NCBI GenBank assembly: GCA_017439985.1
Contig: JAFSIC010000046.1
Location: 1 to 64,000 of the forward strand
Reading direction: 5' to 3'
From: Oscillospiraceae bacterium
GTDB lineage: Bacteria; Bacillota; Clostridia; Oscillospirales; Ruminococcaceae
DNA length: 64,000 nt
Shown here: in pieces, positions 44,191-53,390 of the stretch
Position numbering within the stretch: position 1 is the stretch's first letter
Layout of the letters: the number at the start of each line of letters is the position of its first letter
The notes under the pieces: model-generated
Told to the model about the DNA's origin: nothing
Database searches by the model: none
Seen by the model: only the letters and a program-made list of their open reading frames with translations
Program-made: the position numbers and the translations under genes

Positions 44191-44226
44191 AACCCGACAT
44201 CAGACGATGTCGGGTTCTTTTTTTCT
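44191..44226 (+). terminator. Terminator of guaB
   Basis: Eleven-base stem AACCCGACATC (44191-44201) with GATGTCGGGTT (44206-44216), then CTTTTTTTTC. Confidence 0.93.
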
Positions 44227-44281
44227 GTCCGGCTTTGTGATATGATAGAAAAAGTAATCTGAATCGAAGGAGTGATTCCTC

Positions 44282-45025
44282 TTGAATAAACAGCGATTGG
44301 ATAAAACCATCAGCTCACAGGGTCTGTGGAGCCGCAAGGACGCCAAGACTCTCATTCGCAAAGGGCTTGTCTGTGTTAACGGAGTTGTGCAAAAATCCGC
44401 CGATGCTTATGTGGACTGGGACAGTGATACCGTTACCGTCGAAGGTAAAGCTTTGCAGCTGCAGCAGCATGTTTACCTGATGCTGAACAAACCAAAAGGC
44501 GTTGTCAGTGCCACCGAAGACAAAGAACAAACCACCGTAGTGGATTTGGTACCTGATGAACTGATGCGCAAGGGTCTGTTTCCTGCAGGACGTCTGGATA
44601 AGGATACCACCGGTCTGCTTATTCTCACCGATGACGGCGATTTTGCCCATGAGATCCTCTCTCCAAAGAAACATGTGCAGAAAGTTTATCTTGCCAAGGT
44701 CAACGGCAGCATCACCGATGAGATCATCGAAGCCTTCCGCACCGGCGTCAATGTTCACAATGAATACACCACTCTTCCATCCAAACTGAGCGTGGTTTCC
44801 CGTGAGGAAGATGGTGACTGGGGTAAGGTCATTCTGCGAGAAGGCATGTATCACCAAATCAAGCGCATGTTTGTATCCTTCGGTTTGAAAGTCGTGGAGC
44901 TTCACCGCATCCGCATGGGCCGTTTGGATTTGGATGAAAGTCTGGAACCAGGTCAGTGCCGCCCTCTCACCGCTGAAGAAGTGCAGCTGCTCAATACCCG
45001 CGAAGAAATCGCGTTCGAGGACTAA
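44282..45025 (+). CDS. Pseudouridine synthase, RsuA/RluB/RluE/RluF family
   Basis: Isomerises uridine to pseudouridine in rRNA. The 247-residue protein has an N-terminal S4 RNA-binding domain (MNKQRLDKTISSQGLWSRKD) and the catalytic motif GRLDKDTTGLLILTDDG with the essential Asp. The target (16S or 23S) cannot be told. The start is TTG at 44282 behind GAAGGAG. Four bases separate its stop from the lrgA start, so these genes form an operon with lrgAB and mpg. Confidence 0.93.
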   Translation: MNKQRLDKTISSQGLWSRKDAKTLIRKGLVCVNGVVQKSADAYVDWDSDTVTVEGKALQLQQHVYLMLNKPKGVVSATEDKEQTTVVDLVPDELMRKGLFPAGRLDKDTTGLLILTDDGDFAHEILSPKKHVQKVYLAKVNGSITDEIIEAFRTGVNVHNEYTTLPSKLSVVSREEDGDWGKVILREGMYHQIKRMFVSFGLKVVELHRIRMGRLDLDESLEPGQCRPLTAEEVQLLNTREEIAFED

Positions 45026-45028
45026 GCT

Positions 45029-45394
45029 ATGGAAATCATCAAACAATTACTTCTCATTTTGGGTGCCTGCTTTGCCGGAGAAGTGATCTCCGCACTGCTG
45101 CCCATTACATTCCCAAGCAGCGTCATCGCTATGATCCTGCTCTTTGTTCTGCTTCTCAGCGGCGCGTTGAAAGAAGCGAACATCAATAAAGTCGGAGACT
45201 TTCTGCTGCAGAACATGAGTATCTTCTTCCTGCCCTCTGCTATCGGTATTCTGGAGCACTGGGGTGTCATCAGCGGCGTACTGGTACAGTTCCTGCTTAT
45301 CTGCCTCATTACCACGCTGATCACCTTTGCCGCAACGGCCTATACCGTTATGTTCGTGCAGAAACTAATGAATCGAGGTGGACGCCATGATTAA
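45029..45394 (+). CDS. lrgA: CidA/LrgA family holin-like protein
   Basis: Small membrane protein of 121 residues with four helices, of the CidA/LrgA family, which with LrgB affects murein hydrolase activity or, in later work, transport of small acids such as pyruvate. It contains FAGEVISALLPITFPSSVIA and NMSIFFLPSAIGI, typical of the family. It overlaps the lrgB start by eight bases, so the two proteins are made in step. The regulator LytSR is not present here. Confidence 0.92.
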   Translation: MEIIKQLLLILGACFAGEVISALLPITFPSSVIAMILLFVLLLSGALKEANINKVGDFLLQNMSIFFLPSAIGILEHWGVISGVLVQFLLICLITTLITFAATAYTVMFVQKLMNRGGRHD

Positions 45395-46070
45395 CGCACT
45401 GACTGCTTCTCCACTCTTCGGTCTGCTTCTCTGCTTCGGCACTTATCTGATCGGTGTAAAGATCCAGCAGAAACTGAAAACTCCACTGGCCAACCCGCTG
45501 ATCATCGCAGCTGCGCTATGTATTGCTCTGCTGCTTGCTTTGGATATTCCTCTGGAGAACTTTAAGGTCGGCGGACAGTATATCACCCTGTTTTTGGGAC
45601 CTGCGACAGCCTCTCTGGCTTTATCCATTTACCGCCAGTTCTCTGTATTGAAAAAGAATCTAATCCCCGTCATAGTAGGAACTGCTGTGGGTTCCGCCGT
45701 CAGCATGAGCTCTGTGCTGCTTCTTTGCAAGCTCTTCCGATTAGAGGAAATCATGGCGAAAAGTCTGCTGGCGAAATCCGTCACCACAGCCATTGCCATT
45801 GAGATCACTGCACAGCAGGGCGGTCTGCCATCTATCACTGTGGCAGCTGTGGTTATCACCGGCATCATGGGAGCTGTACTATCACCGTACCTGATCAAGA
45901 TGCTGCGGATCAGCGATCGCGTGGCAGCAGGTCTCGCCATCGGTACTGCCAGTCATGCTCTTGGCACCACCAAAGCGCTGCAGATCGGTGACATTGAGGG
46001 CGCTATGAGCAGCATCGCCATTGGTGTAGCGGGCTTCATTACCGTTATCTTCGCAATGTTTTTGGGGTAG
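45387..46070 (+). CDS. lrgB: LrgB family protein
   Basis: Membrane partner of LrgA, 227 residues, about eight helices. Family markers are NPLIIAAALCIALLL, ALSIYRQFSVLK, LAKSVTTAIAIEIT and GTASHALGTTKAL. I place the start at the ATG at 45387, with GAGGTGG six bases upstream, rather than at the GTG nine bases earlier. The gene is followed by mpg after six bases. Confidence 0.93.
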   Translation: MINALTASPLFGLLLCFGTYLIGVKIQQKLKTPLANPLIIAAALCIALLLALDIPLENFKVGGQYITLFLGPATASLALSIYRQFSVLKKNLIPVIVGTAVGSAVSMSSVLLLCKLFRLEEIMAKSLLAKSVTTAIAIEITAQQGGLPSITVAAVVITGIMGAVLSPYLIKMLRISDRVAAGLAIGTASHALGTTKALQIGDIEGAMSSIAIGVAGFITVIFAMFLG

Positions 46071-46076
46071 GGAAGT

Positions 46077-46694
46077 ATGGATTACATCAAACTTCCGCCT
46101 TCCTTCTACCTGCAGGACACTCTGACCGTTGCCCGACAGCTGTTGGGCAAATATCTGGTTCACGAGACGCCCCGTGGAAAACTGGTCTGCCAAATCACCG
46201 AGACCGAAGCCTACTGCGGCCCCTCTGACAAGGCCTGCCACTCCTATCAGCGTCGTTCTCCCGATGGACGCACCAACATTATGTATAAAGACGGCGGATT
46301 ATCCTATGTGTATTTAATTTATGGGATATATCACTGTTTCAATGTGGTGACCTGTCCGACAGGACAACCGGAAGCGGTGCTGATTCGCTCTGCCAAAGCC
46401 ATCGAAGGCATTGAACTGATGCAGGAGCTTCGGAAAAGCCGCAAGGGTACTGTTCCAAAAGAAAAGGACCTGCTGACAGGTCCCGGTAAGCTCTGCATCG
46501 CCATGGACATCAGCAGAGAGCAATATGGTGAGAGCCTGTGGGGCGACACCCTGTATCTTGCTTACGGCGTGGATGTGGAGGATTCTTCCGTTAAATGCGG
46601 TCCGCGTATCAATGTGGATTATGCGGAAGAAGATGCTCTGCTGCCCTACCGTTTCTGCGATGTAAAAACCGGACATTTATCTTCCAAAATATAA
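46077..46694 (+). CDS. mpg: DNA-3-methyladenine glycosylase (AAG/MPG family)
   Basis: Base excision repair enzyme that removes alkylated or deaminated purines. The 205-residue protein shows ARQLLGKYLVHE, the catalytic ITETEAYCGPSDKACH with the active Glu, GRTNIMYKDGG and YLIYGIYHCFNVVT. It is the last gene of the rluB-like/lrgAB operon. Length and motifs fit active members. Confidence 0.95.
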   Translation: MDYIKLPPSFYLQDTLTVARQLLGKYLVHETPRGKLVCQITETEAYCGPSDKACHSYQRRSPDGRTNIMYKDGGLSYVYLIYGIYHCFNVVTCPTGQPEAVLIRSAKAIEGIELMQELRKSRKGTVPKEKDLLTGPGKLCIAMDISREQYGESLWGDTLYLAYGVDVEDSSVKCGPRINVDYAEEDALLPYRFCDVKTGHLSSKI

Positions 46695-46695
46695 G

Positions 46696-46729
46696 AAAAC
46701 AGCCGCCTCAGATGAGGCGGCTGTTTTTA
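46696..46729. terminator. Bidirectional terminator between mpg and the M28 peptidase gene
   Basis: Fourteen-base stem AAAACAGCCGCCTC (46696-46709) with its complement (46714-46727) and A/T flanks on both sides. It can end both converging genes. Confidence 0.92.
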
Positions 46730-46736
46730 TGTAGGC

Positions 46737-47984
46737 TTATTTTTTTGCCGGTTTTTTCAGGTATTTATCCACTTTCTCGACGATATTCTGAGGGATCTCG
46801 CGTGGAACAGGGAATACCACGGAGTTTGCCAGACGTTCAGAGAATGTCAGGATAAACTTGGTGGTTTCTTCCAGGTTCGGCCAATCCAGAGAATCGATGA
46901 TATCGTGACGGTTGTGGATGTTTGCACCACCCGGAGCACCGAAGCGGCAGAAGTTAATGCCAGGTACGCCGTTGTCAGCGAATGGAATGGAGTCGGAAGA
47001 GTAGATATCCTGTTTGGAAGTGATGGCAAAGCCAACTTCTTTGGACAGGTAGTCTACTGCTACACGCAGGCTGTCATCAGAGGTGCAGAGAGCGATATCT
47101 TTACCCAGAACAGGACCTGCAACGTCTACGTTAACCATCAGAACAACATCTTTCAGTTCTTCTTTGTGAGTTGCAACGTATGCTTTGGAGCCCAGCAGAC
47201 CGCGTTCCTCGGAGCCGTACCAGCAGAATTTCATGCTGCGTTTTGGCTGGTTTTCTTTGAAGTAACGCATCAGTTCCATGATAATTACGGAGCCTGCACC
47301 GTTGTCGTACACGCCATGAGAGAATGGAACGGAGTCGTAGTGTGCACCGAATACGATGGTGCCTGCTTCCGGATCGGAACCTTTGATTTCAGCGATCACG
47401 TTCTGGGAGGTTGCCAGACCTTCGTCTTGAATGAGAGTCAGGGTCACAGTTTCAGGTTTTGCTTTTACCAGCTCATGAGCATCCATGGTTCTCATGTTCA
47501 CGCCAGGGATCTTGCCTTCTTTGATAGCCCAGTCGCGGAGATTGCGGGTATCCAAATCGGTTTCTTCGCGTTTGTCAACGATGTTTCCTTCGAAGGTGAT
47601 GAATGCAGCTACGCCGGCTTTCACCAGTTTTTTGTAGAGTTCATCGCCCACACGGCCGTTAACCATAACGATTTTGCCTTTGGTGTTCAGCAGATCCACG
47701 TCGGTAGCGTCCTGAATGTAAGCGAATGGAGCAGTGATGCCTTCTTCCGGAGTGGAACCGGACATACCGTAACCGGTCACTTCCCACTCTTTGCCGCAAG
47801 CTACCAGAGACACTTTTTTGATGTCCCAGCGGTCTACATCGAAGGATTCGATAACAGGCTCGGTGCCGATCGCACGAGCTTCCTCAGCCAGGATCTGAGC
47901 TGCCTGTTTTTCTTCTTCGGTGCCGCAGGTGCGGATGAAGTTGATCTTGTTCAGCAGTTCGAATTCACGTTTACCACATACCAT
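46737..47984 (-). CDS. M28 family metallopeptidase with PA domain
   Basis: Di-zinc aminopeptidase-type enzyme of 415 residues. Zinc-binding and catalytic sites are visible: GAHYDSVPFSHG (His and start of the site), YDNGAGS (bridging Asp), YGSEERGLLGS (catalytic Glu-Glu), NVDVAGP (Asp) and HNRHDIIDSL (His). A protease-associated insert lies between residues 100 and 190. No signal peptide is present, although most M28 enzymes are secreted, so it is probably a cytoplasmic peptidase. The ATG at 47984 follows GGGGGAA. Confidence 0.9.
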   Translation of the reverse strand: MVCGKREFELLNKINFIRTCGTEEEKQAAQILAEEARAIGTEPVIESFDVDRWDIKKVSLVACGKEWEVTGYGMSGSTPEEGITAPFAYIQDATDVDLLNTKGKIVMVNGRVGDELYKKLVKAGVAAFITFEGNIVDKREETDLDTRNLRDWAIKEGKIPGVNMRTMDAHELVKAKPETVTLTLIQDEGLATSQNVIAEIKGSDPEAGTIVFGAHYDSVPFSHGVYDNGAGSVIIMELMRYFKENQPKRSMKFCWYGSEERGLLGSKAYVATHKEELKDVVLMVNVDVAGPVLGKDIALCTSDDSLRVAVDYLSKEVGFAITSKQDIYSSDSIPFADNGVPGINFCRFGAPGGANIHNRHDIIDSLDWPNLEETTKFILTFSERLANSVVFPVPREIPQNIVEKVDKYLKKPAKK

Positions 47985-48119
47985 GAGTAATTCCCCCAAT
48001 CAATTTGTATAATGTATATTGATTTATACGGACAGCAATGAAAATTAAACATTATTCCGCGAAGATAAGGCTGTTTGAAATACAGACTACAGCGCGAAAT
48101 CGGCAACGGCAGCATGCCG

Positions 48120-49928
48120 TTATTCGTCCAGCTTGAGGACAGCCATAAATGCTTCCTGCGGCACCTCAACAGTACCCAGCTGACGCATACGTTTCTTACC
48201 TTCCTTCTGTTTCTCCAGCAGTTTCTTCTTACGGGTGATGTCACCACCGTAGCACTTCGCCAGAACGTCTTTACGGAAGGCTTTGACGGTCTCACGGGCA
48301 ATGATCTTGCCGCCGATAGCCGCCTGAACAGGAATCTCAAACATCTGGCGTGGAATATGCTCTTTCAGCTTCTCGCACATACGGCGGGCACGTGGGTAAG
48401 CCTTGTCCGCATGGACGATGAAGGACAGCGCGTCGATCACGTCACCGGAGAGCATGATATCCAGTTTCACCAGCTTGGATGGCTGGTAACCAATGAGCTC
48501 ATAGTCGAAGGAAGCATAGCCGCGGGTGCGGGATTTCAGCGCATCGAAGAAGTCGTAGATGATCTCATTCAGAGGCAGCTCGTAATGCAATTCCACACGG
48601 TCAGTGTCCAGATATTTGGTGTCTTTATAAGTGCCTCGACGCTCCTGACAAAGCTCCATGATGGTGCCGATGTAGGAGGCCGGGGTCAGAATGTTTGCTT
48701 TTACATATGGTTCCTCAGCGGAAACGATGGTTGCAGGGTCCGGATAGTTGGTTGGGTTGTCGATATGCATGATGGTGCCGTCAGCCAGCTCCAGCTTGTA
48801 CACAACGGAAGGTGCGGTGGTGATGAGGTCCAGATTGAACTCACGTTCCAGACGCTCCTGAATAATTTCCATGTGGAGCAGACCCAAGAAGCCGCAGCGG
48901 AAACCGAAGCCCAGTGCTTTGGAGGTCTCTGCCTCGAAGGAGAGGGACGCATCGTTCAGCTGGAGTTTTTCCAGTGCATCACGCAGGTCCGGGTATTTTG
49001 CGCCGTCAGCAGGGTACACACCGGAGAATACCATTGGGTTTACCTTGCGGTAGCCCGGCAGCGCTTCTTTGGCAGGGCGGGCAGCATCGGTAACCGTATC
49101 ACCTACGCGGGTATCTGCCACATTTTTGATGCTGGCAGTGATATAGCCTACTTCGCCTGCCTGCAGTTCTTTTGCAGGAACCATGGTGGTCGCACCCATA
49201 TAGCCTACTTCAACAACGTTGAACTGAGCGCCGGTTGCCATCATCTTGATGGTCATACCCGGTCTTACGGTACCTTCCATCATGCGGACATAAACGATAA
49301 CACCCTTGTAGCTGTCATAGTAGGAGTCGAAGATCAGAGCCTGCAGAGGAGCTTCCGGGTCGCCGGAAGGAGCAGGAATATCGGTCACGATACGTTCCAG
49401 CACATCTTCGATGTTGAGGCCGGTTTTCGCGGAGATCTGCGGTGCGTCCAGAGCAGGAATACCGATGATATCCTCGATTTCATGAGCAACACGCTCCGGG
49501 TCAGCGGAAGGCAGGTCGATCTTATTCAGAACAGGAACCACTTCCAGATCGTGTTCTACAGCCAGATAGGTGTTTGCCAGAGTCTGTGCTTCAATACCCT
49601 GAGAGGCGTCAACGACCAGCAGGGCGCCCTCACAAGCCGCCAGAGAACGGGAAACCTCGTAGTTAAAGTCCACGTGACCTGGGGTATCGATGAGGTTAAA
49701 CTCGTAATCTTCGCCATTTTGGGCTTTATAATTTACTTTTACTGCGCGGGCTTTGATGGTAATACCGCGCTCACGTTCCAGCTCCATATTATCCAGAAGC
49801 TGGTCTTCCATCTCACGAAGGCTGATGGCGGAGGTTTTCTCCAGAATTCGGTCAGCCAGAGTGGATTTACCGTGGTCAATATGAGCAATAATAGAAAAAT
49901 TGCGGATATGATCCAGTTTATTAGACAT
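48120..49928 (-). CDS. lepA: Elongation factor 4 (LepA)
   Basis: Ribosome-associated GTPase that can back-translocate tRNAs and help 30S assembly. The 602-residue protein has the G motifs [17 protein letters not shown] and [10 protein letters not shown], domains II and III of EF-G type, and the LepA-specific C-terminal domain. I use the ATG at 49928, eight bases after AAGGAGG. It stands alone, with a promoter candidate TACAAT near 49984 and a hairpin at the start of its mRNA. Confidence 0.98.
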   Translation of the reverse strand: MSNKLDHIRNFSIIAHIDHGKSTLADRILEKTSAISLREMEDQLLDNMELERERGITIKARAVKVNYKAQNGEDYEFNLIDTPGHVDFNYEVSRSLAACEGALLVVDASQGIEAQTLANTYLAVEHDLEVVPVLNKIDLPSADPERVAHEIEDIIGIPALDAPQISAKTGLNIEDVLERIVTDIPAPSGDPEAPLQALIFDSYYDSYKGVIVYVRMMEGTVRPGMTIKMMATGAQFNVVEVGYMGATTMVPAKELQAGEVGYITASIKNVADTRVGDTVTDAARPAKEALPGYRKVNPMVFSGVYPADGAKYPDLRDALEKLQLNDASLSFEAETSKALGFGFRCGFLGLLHMEIIQERLEREFNLDLITTAPSVVYKLELADGTIMHIDNPTNYPDPATIVSAEEPYVKANILTPASYIGTIMELCQERRGTYKDTKYLDTDRVELHYELPLNEIIYDFFDALKSRTRGYASFDYELIGYQPSKLVKLDIMLSGDVIDALSFIVHADKAYPRARRMCEKLKEHIPRQMFEIPVQAAIGGKIIARETVKAFRKDVLAKCYGGDITRKKKLLEKQKEGKKRMRQLGTVEVPQEAFMAVLKLDE

Positions 49929-49951
49929 GTGTGTCCTCCTTGAGGATAAAT

Positions 49952-49968
49952 TGACGCTCACAGCGTCA
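49952..49968 (-). promoter_or_regulatory. Hairpin in the lepA leader
   Basis: Perfect seven-base inverted repeat TGACGCT/AGCGTCA with a three-base loop. It lies 24 bases before the lepA ATG and just downstream of a TACAAT -10 candidate, so it would sit near the mRNA 5' end and could stabilise it. Role inferred. Confidence 0.35.
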
Positions 49969-50027
49969 CTCTACCTTATATTGTACCATAAACAAAGGGA
50001 AGAATGAAGAAGTTTTTTCACAGAAAT

Positions 50028-50060
50028 AAAAAGAAAACACCCTCACGGAGAGGGTGTTTT
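50028..50060 (-). terminator. Terminator of the rpmH-rnpA-yidD-yidC-jag operon
   Basis: Stem AAAACACCCTC (50034-50044) with GAGGGTGTTTT (50050-50060), with CTTTTTATTT after it on the minus strand. It starts 14 bases after the jag stop. Confidence 0.92.
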
Positions 50061-50073
50061 CAGCAGCACTGTA

Positions 50074-51015
50074 TTACAGTTCGATTTTGCCGTAGAGAGG
50101 AGTGCTCTCTGCGTTGGTTGGCAGAACATCGGTTACCGGAGTGGTGTCCACTTCGTTGTTGATTGGACGCTCTTTGCGCTCGAAGTTCTTTTTACCGCCG
50201 CGGTCATTGCGGTTGCCTTTGCGGTATGGCTTATCACCGGAGTTACGGCGTTCGCCGCCACGGTTGAAGTTTTTCTTACCACCACGGTTGCCATCGCGGT
50301 TTTCGCGAGGTTTTCTTGGGTTGGTAGAGCTGATAACTACTTTACGGTTTGGTTCTTCACCGATGGAAGAAGAGGTAGCGCCTTCCACAGTAGAAACGGT
50401 GGAGTGGATGATGCGGCGCTCATATGGATTCATAGGCTCCAGAGTGATGCTGCGGCCGGTTTTAACTACGGTTTTAGCCAGACGGCGAGCCAGACCTTCC
50501 AGAGTTTTTTCACGTTTCTCACGGAAGTTGCCGCTGTCGATGGTCACACGCAGGTAGTCGCCTTCAATGCGGTTTACAACCAGACCGGTCAGGTACTGGA
50601 TCGCATCGATGGTTTCGCCGCGGCGACCGATAACAAAGCCCAGATCTTCGCCTTCCAGAGCGATGTTCAGGTTTTCGCCTTCTTTGGTCGCATTGACACT
50701 GAAATTTTCAACGCCCATAGCGGTGAGAACTTCTTTGATGTATGCTACGGCAGCTTCTTCTTTGCTGATGCCAGAAACAACAGCTGCAGGAGCTGCTGCT
50801 TTGGTTTCAACAACGACAGGTTCTTCGCGTTCCTCTTCAATGAATGCGCGAACTTTTGCCAGACGGCTGCCAAAGCCGAGGAAGCCTTTGCTTGGCTCTA
50901 CCAGAACTTCGGTTTTTACGTTATCGCCATATTCGCCCAGTTCTGCGAAGGCTTTCTGCATTGCTTCCGCAACGGTTTTTGCTTCTTTAATGCTTTCTTT
51001 GATTACTACTTTCAT
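50074..51015 (-). CDS. jag: RNA-binding protein Jag/KhpB (SpoIIIJ-associated)
   Basis: RNA-binding protein linked to cell elongation and to the YidC insertase locus. The 313-residue product has the Jag N-terminal domain (MKVVIKESIKEAKTV, SKGFLGFGSRLA), a KH domain with GRRGETIDAIQYLTG, an R3H domain with NPYERRIIHSTVS, and an unusual basic, Arg/Asn/Gly-rich C-terminal tail of about 80 residues (NRGGKKNFNRGGERR) that probably adds RNA affinity. It is 22 bases after yidC. Typical Jag proteins end soon after R3H, so the tail is an extension. Confidence 0.95.
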   Translation of the reverse strand: MKVVIKESIKEAKTVAEAMQKAFAELGEYGDNVKTEVLVEPSKGFLGFGSRLAKVRAFIEEEREEPVVVETKAAAPAAVVSGISKEEAAVAYIKEVLTAMGVENFSVNATKEGENLNIALEGEDLGFVIGRRGETIDAIQYLTGLVVNRIEGDYLRVTIDSGNFREKREKTLEGLARRLAKTVVKTGRSITLEPMNPYERRIIHSTVSTVEGATSSSIGEEPNRKVVISSTNPRKPRENRDGNRGGKKNFNRGGERRNSGDKPYRKGNRNDRGGKKNFERKERPINNEVDTTPVTDVLPTNAESTPLYGKIEL

Positions 51016-51037
51016 AACCGATTCCCTCCTGTGCCGA

Positions 51038-52081
51038 TTACTCTAAGTCTTTATCGGTTACTTCAACGTAAACCTCGCCGTATTTTTCAGCGTCACGGCG
51101 TCTTGCTTCCGCCAGTTTCTGACGGTTGATCTCTTTCTGAGACAGAGCTTTGCGTTTTGCTTCTGCTTCGCCGGCTTTTGCTTCTTCACGGCGTCTTGCA
51201 CGCTCTGCTTTTTCCAGTTCTCTGCGTCTTTCAGACTCGATGCGGGCTTTCTCAGCCATTTCTTTTGGATTGTAGAATTTATTCAGGATCACCATCTGGA
51301 GCAGAGACAGTACGCTGGATACGATCCAGTACATACCTACACCGGCAGGTACGGAGAAGCAGATCCATGCGGACAGGAATGGCATCATGTACATGGTCGC
51401 CTTCATACCGGCCATAGATGGGTTATCGGAACCGGTATTGTTGTTGCGGAAGGAGATCACGGTCATCAGCATCTGAGACGCGAAGGACAGGATCGGGATC
51501 AGCAGCAGGGCATTGAATGCCATGGTAGGAGTATCGCCCAGGTTGATACCCAGGAAGTACATATCAAAGTTCTGGATTTTGCTGACGATGTCTGCGCCCA
51601 GTGCTTCAAAAGCAGCAGGGTCATTCTGTACAGCGGAGATAATATATGGTTCTGCGGAGTAGAGTTTCTCCGGCAGCATACCGAGAGAAGTTGCGATTTC
51701 AGTTGCTTTGGTCAGAGTTTCGGAACCCAGAGCCAAAACGTGGGTCAGCGGTTTGTAGATAACGTCATACAGACCCATGATGATAGGGAACTGGATGAAC
51801 AGAGTCAGACAGCCGCTGGTTGGGTTGTAGCCTTCACGGGCATACAGGGCAGCCAGCTCTTCCTGCAGTTTCTGCTGGTTGTTGGCATAGCGTTTCTGCA
51901 GTTCCAGCATCTGTGGCTGAACAACAGCCATTTTTGCCTGAGATTTCTGCTGTTTTACTGCCATTGGCAGCATGAGGAGCTTAACGAGAATGGTAAATAC
52001 GATAATGGAAAGGCCGTAGTTCTGAATGAAGCCATAGATGAACTTCATGACCCAGCCCAAAGGAACACCAAGAATGTGCAT
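51038..52081 (-). CDS. yidC: Membrane protein insertase YidC
   Basis: YidC/Oxa1/SpoIIIJ insertase that places proteins in the cytoplasmic membrane. The 347-residue protein has five helices, the hydrophilic-groove region with FTILVKLLMLPMAVKQQKS and IQFPIIMGLYDVIYKP, a large loop near residues 120-170, and a charged C-terminal tail rich in Lys/Arg/Glu for ribosome contact. The N-terminal lipobox signal of many Gram-positive YidC proteins is absent; a first helix GLSIIVFT serves instead. Confidence 0.95.
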   Translation of the reverse strand: MHILGVPLGWVMKFIYGFIQNYGLSIIVFTILVKLLMLPMAVKQQKSQAKMAVVQPQMLELQKRYANNQQKLQEELAALYAREGYNPTSGCLTLFIQFPIIMGLYDVIYKPLTHVLALGSETLTKATEIATSLGMLPEKLYSAEPYIISAVQNDPAAFEALGADIVSKIQNFDMYFLGINLGDTPTMAFNALLLIPILSFASQMLMTVISFRNNNTGSDNPSMAGMKATMYMMPFLSAWICFSVPAGVGMYWIVSSVLSLLQMVILNKFYNPKEMAEKARIESERRRELEKAERARRREEAKAGEAEAKRKALSQKEINRQKLAEARRRDAEKYGEVYVEVTDKDLE

Positions 52082-52099
52082 GGGAAACCTCCAATTTCT

Positions 52100-52118
52100 G
52101 CACAGGCTCTTCCTGTGC
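52100..52118 (-). promoter_or_regulatory. Hairpin upstream of yidC
   Basis: Seven-base inverted repeat GCACAGG/CCTGTGC with a five-base loop, just before the yidC ribosome site region (GGAGG at 52088-52092). It could tune yidC translation within the operon. I found no upstream sensor peptide of the MifM type. Confidence 0.3.
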
Positions 52119-52212
52119 GTTTGCCTATTACAAGTTTTGAGTCCCGTGACTCATAGGCAGGATGCCGCAAGGGCTCGGTACCGGTAGGAACAAATCTGGT
52201 AGTAGAGGTAGG

Positions 52213-52443
52213 TTATTTGTCCCTGTCTAATTTTTCTGGTACCGGATCAAAGCCGCCGGGATGAAAGGGGTGACATTTGAGAATACGGCGCAGCGCCAGC
52301 CAGCCTCCGCGGAAGAAGCCAAATCGCTCGATGGCAGTAAAGGCATAAGCGGAACAGGTTGGATAAAAGCGGCACTTAGCCGGAAACAGCGGAGAGATGC
52401 AGCGCTGGTAGAAGCGGATCAAAAGAAGTGCGATCTGTTTCAT
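52213..52443 (-). CDS. yidD: Membrane protein insertion efficiency factor YidD
   Basis: Small basic protein that assists YidC-dependent insertion. The 76-residue product has the family core [20 protein letters not shown] and [15 protein letters not shown], and ends with [12 protein letters not shown]. It lies five bases after rnpA and before yidC, the conserved order. Confidence 0.95.
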   Translation of the reverse strand: MKQIALLLIRFYQRCISPLFPAKCRFYPTCSAYAFTAIERFGFFRGGWLALRRILKCHPFHPGGFDPVPEKLDRDK

Positions 52444-52447
52444 ACTG

Positions 52448-52846
52448 CTACTCTGCTTTCTTTGCCTTTTTCTCCGTTTTCTGTTTTTTCTTCGGAGCAG
52501 GCTTGTCCTGATAATTCTGTGTAAGGTGTTCGATCTGTTTTTTCATAACGATCATCAGGTCAGTGGATTTGATCGTCGCTGTTTTACCCCTGGCGACAAA
52601 AATAAAGTCCCATCCGTCGGGCAGCTGCGGTTCCAGCAGGCGATAGGCCGCACGGATGACACGTTTACAGCGGTTGCGGCAGACGGCTTTGCCGATTTTT
52701 TTCGTCACGGTGATACCCATACGGTTGGCGCCGGGTGTGCGATTTTTCATCGCATAGGTGACGAGAGCAGGATCCACCGCAGATCTTCCGCGGTAGTAAA
52801 GCCGTTTATAGTCTTTGTTCAGTGTAAGTACAGTTGTTTTCTTCAT
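52448..52846 (-). CDS. rnpA: Ribonuclease P protein component
   Basis: Protein subunit of RNase P, which matures tRNA 5' ends. The 132-residue protein has the conserved basic motif [14 protein letters not shown] and the strand [10 protein letters not shown]. It carries an additional lysine-rich tail ([18 protein letters not shown]). The ATG at 52846 begins [10 protein letters not shown], the normal N terminus. Confidence 0.95.
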   Translation of the reverse strand: MKKTTVLTLNKDYKRLYYRGRSAVDPALVTYAMKNRTPGANRMGITVTKKIGKAVCRNRCKRVIRAAYRLLEPQLPDGWDFIFVARGKTATIKSTDLMIVMKKQIEHLTQNYQDKPAPKKKQKTEKKAKKAE

Positions 52847-52907
52847 AAACACCGCAATCCTTCATAAAACGAGCGTAGCCCTTGTCCGAAACCGTTCAGA
52901 CAAGGGC

Positions 52908-52940
52908 CTGATAAAAAAGAAAGACCACTCGCGGTGGCCT
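52908..52940 (-). terminator. Attenuating terminator after rpmH
   Basis: Stem AGGCCAC/GTGGTCT on the minus strand with one G-U pair, followed by TTTCTTTTTTA. It lies between rpmH and rnpA, so it probably reduces rnpA and yidC expression relative to the abundant ribosomal protein. Confidence 0.75.
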
Positions 52941-52946
52941 CTCTGA

Positions 52947-53081
52947 TTAGTAGCTCAATACTTTTCTGCCTCTTGCTCTTCTGCGAGCCAGCACTTTGCG
53001 GCCGTTAGCAGTGGACATTCTTTTACGGAAGCCGTGAACTTTCTGTCTATGACGTTTCTTTGGCTGATAAGTTCTTACCAT
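52947..53081 (-). CDS. rpmH: 50S ribosomal protein L34
   Basis: Ribosomal protein L34, 44 residues: [18 protein letters not shown] at the start and [20 protein letters not shown] at the end, an exact family pattern. GGGAGG lies before the ATG at 53081 and a consensus promoter further upstream. First gene of the rpmH-rnpA-yidD-yidC-jag operon. The stop position could be off by one base in my count. Confidence 0.97.
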   Translation of the reverse strand: MVRTYQPKKRHRQKVHGFRKRMSTANGRKVLARRRARGRKVLSY

Positions 53082-53121
53082 TTACGTTACCTCCCTTCAA
53101 GGCGAAACCTTACAGGGTAGA

Positions 53122-53150
53122 ATTATAGAGAATATTTTGAAAAAAGTCAA
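53122..53150 (-). promoter_or_regulatory. Promoter of rpmH
   Basis: On the minus strand TTGACT (53150-53145), a 17-base spacer and TATAAT (53127-53122), a near-perfect sigma-A promoter suiting a ribosomal protein gene. Confidence 0.9.
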
Positions 53151-53286
53151 GTAAAAATAAAAGGAAAATCGGTGCTTTCGGCATTTTTGCAGAAGATTTT
53201 TCCGTCTGAGAAGCGAAAATCGGTAGAATCGTGACGGGAAGTTTTCCACCTGCCTCGGTTGAGCTGTGGGGGAGAGGGAATATTGA

Positions 53287-53315
53287 TTGAAATGTTCACA
53301 TTTTCCTACTATAAT
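53287..53315 (+). promoter_or_regulatory. Promoter of the PdaA-like gene
   Basis: TTGAAA (53287-53292), a 17-base spacer and TATAAT (53310-53315). It looks vegetative rather than forespore-specific. No DnaA-box cluster is seen between it and the rpmH promoter. Confidence 0.8.
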
Positions 53316-53390
53316 AAAAACAGTAAGAAGAAGGAGCATCCCGTTTATTTTTGATAAAACGGGACATGATAAGCAAGAAAGATGGTGAAT

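Noticed and set aside
53082..53390. Replication origin next to rpmH
   Set aside because: No dnaA gene and no cluster of TTATCCACA-like boxes; only two promoters are visible.
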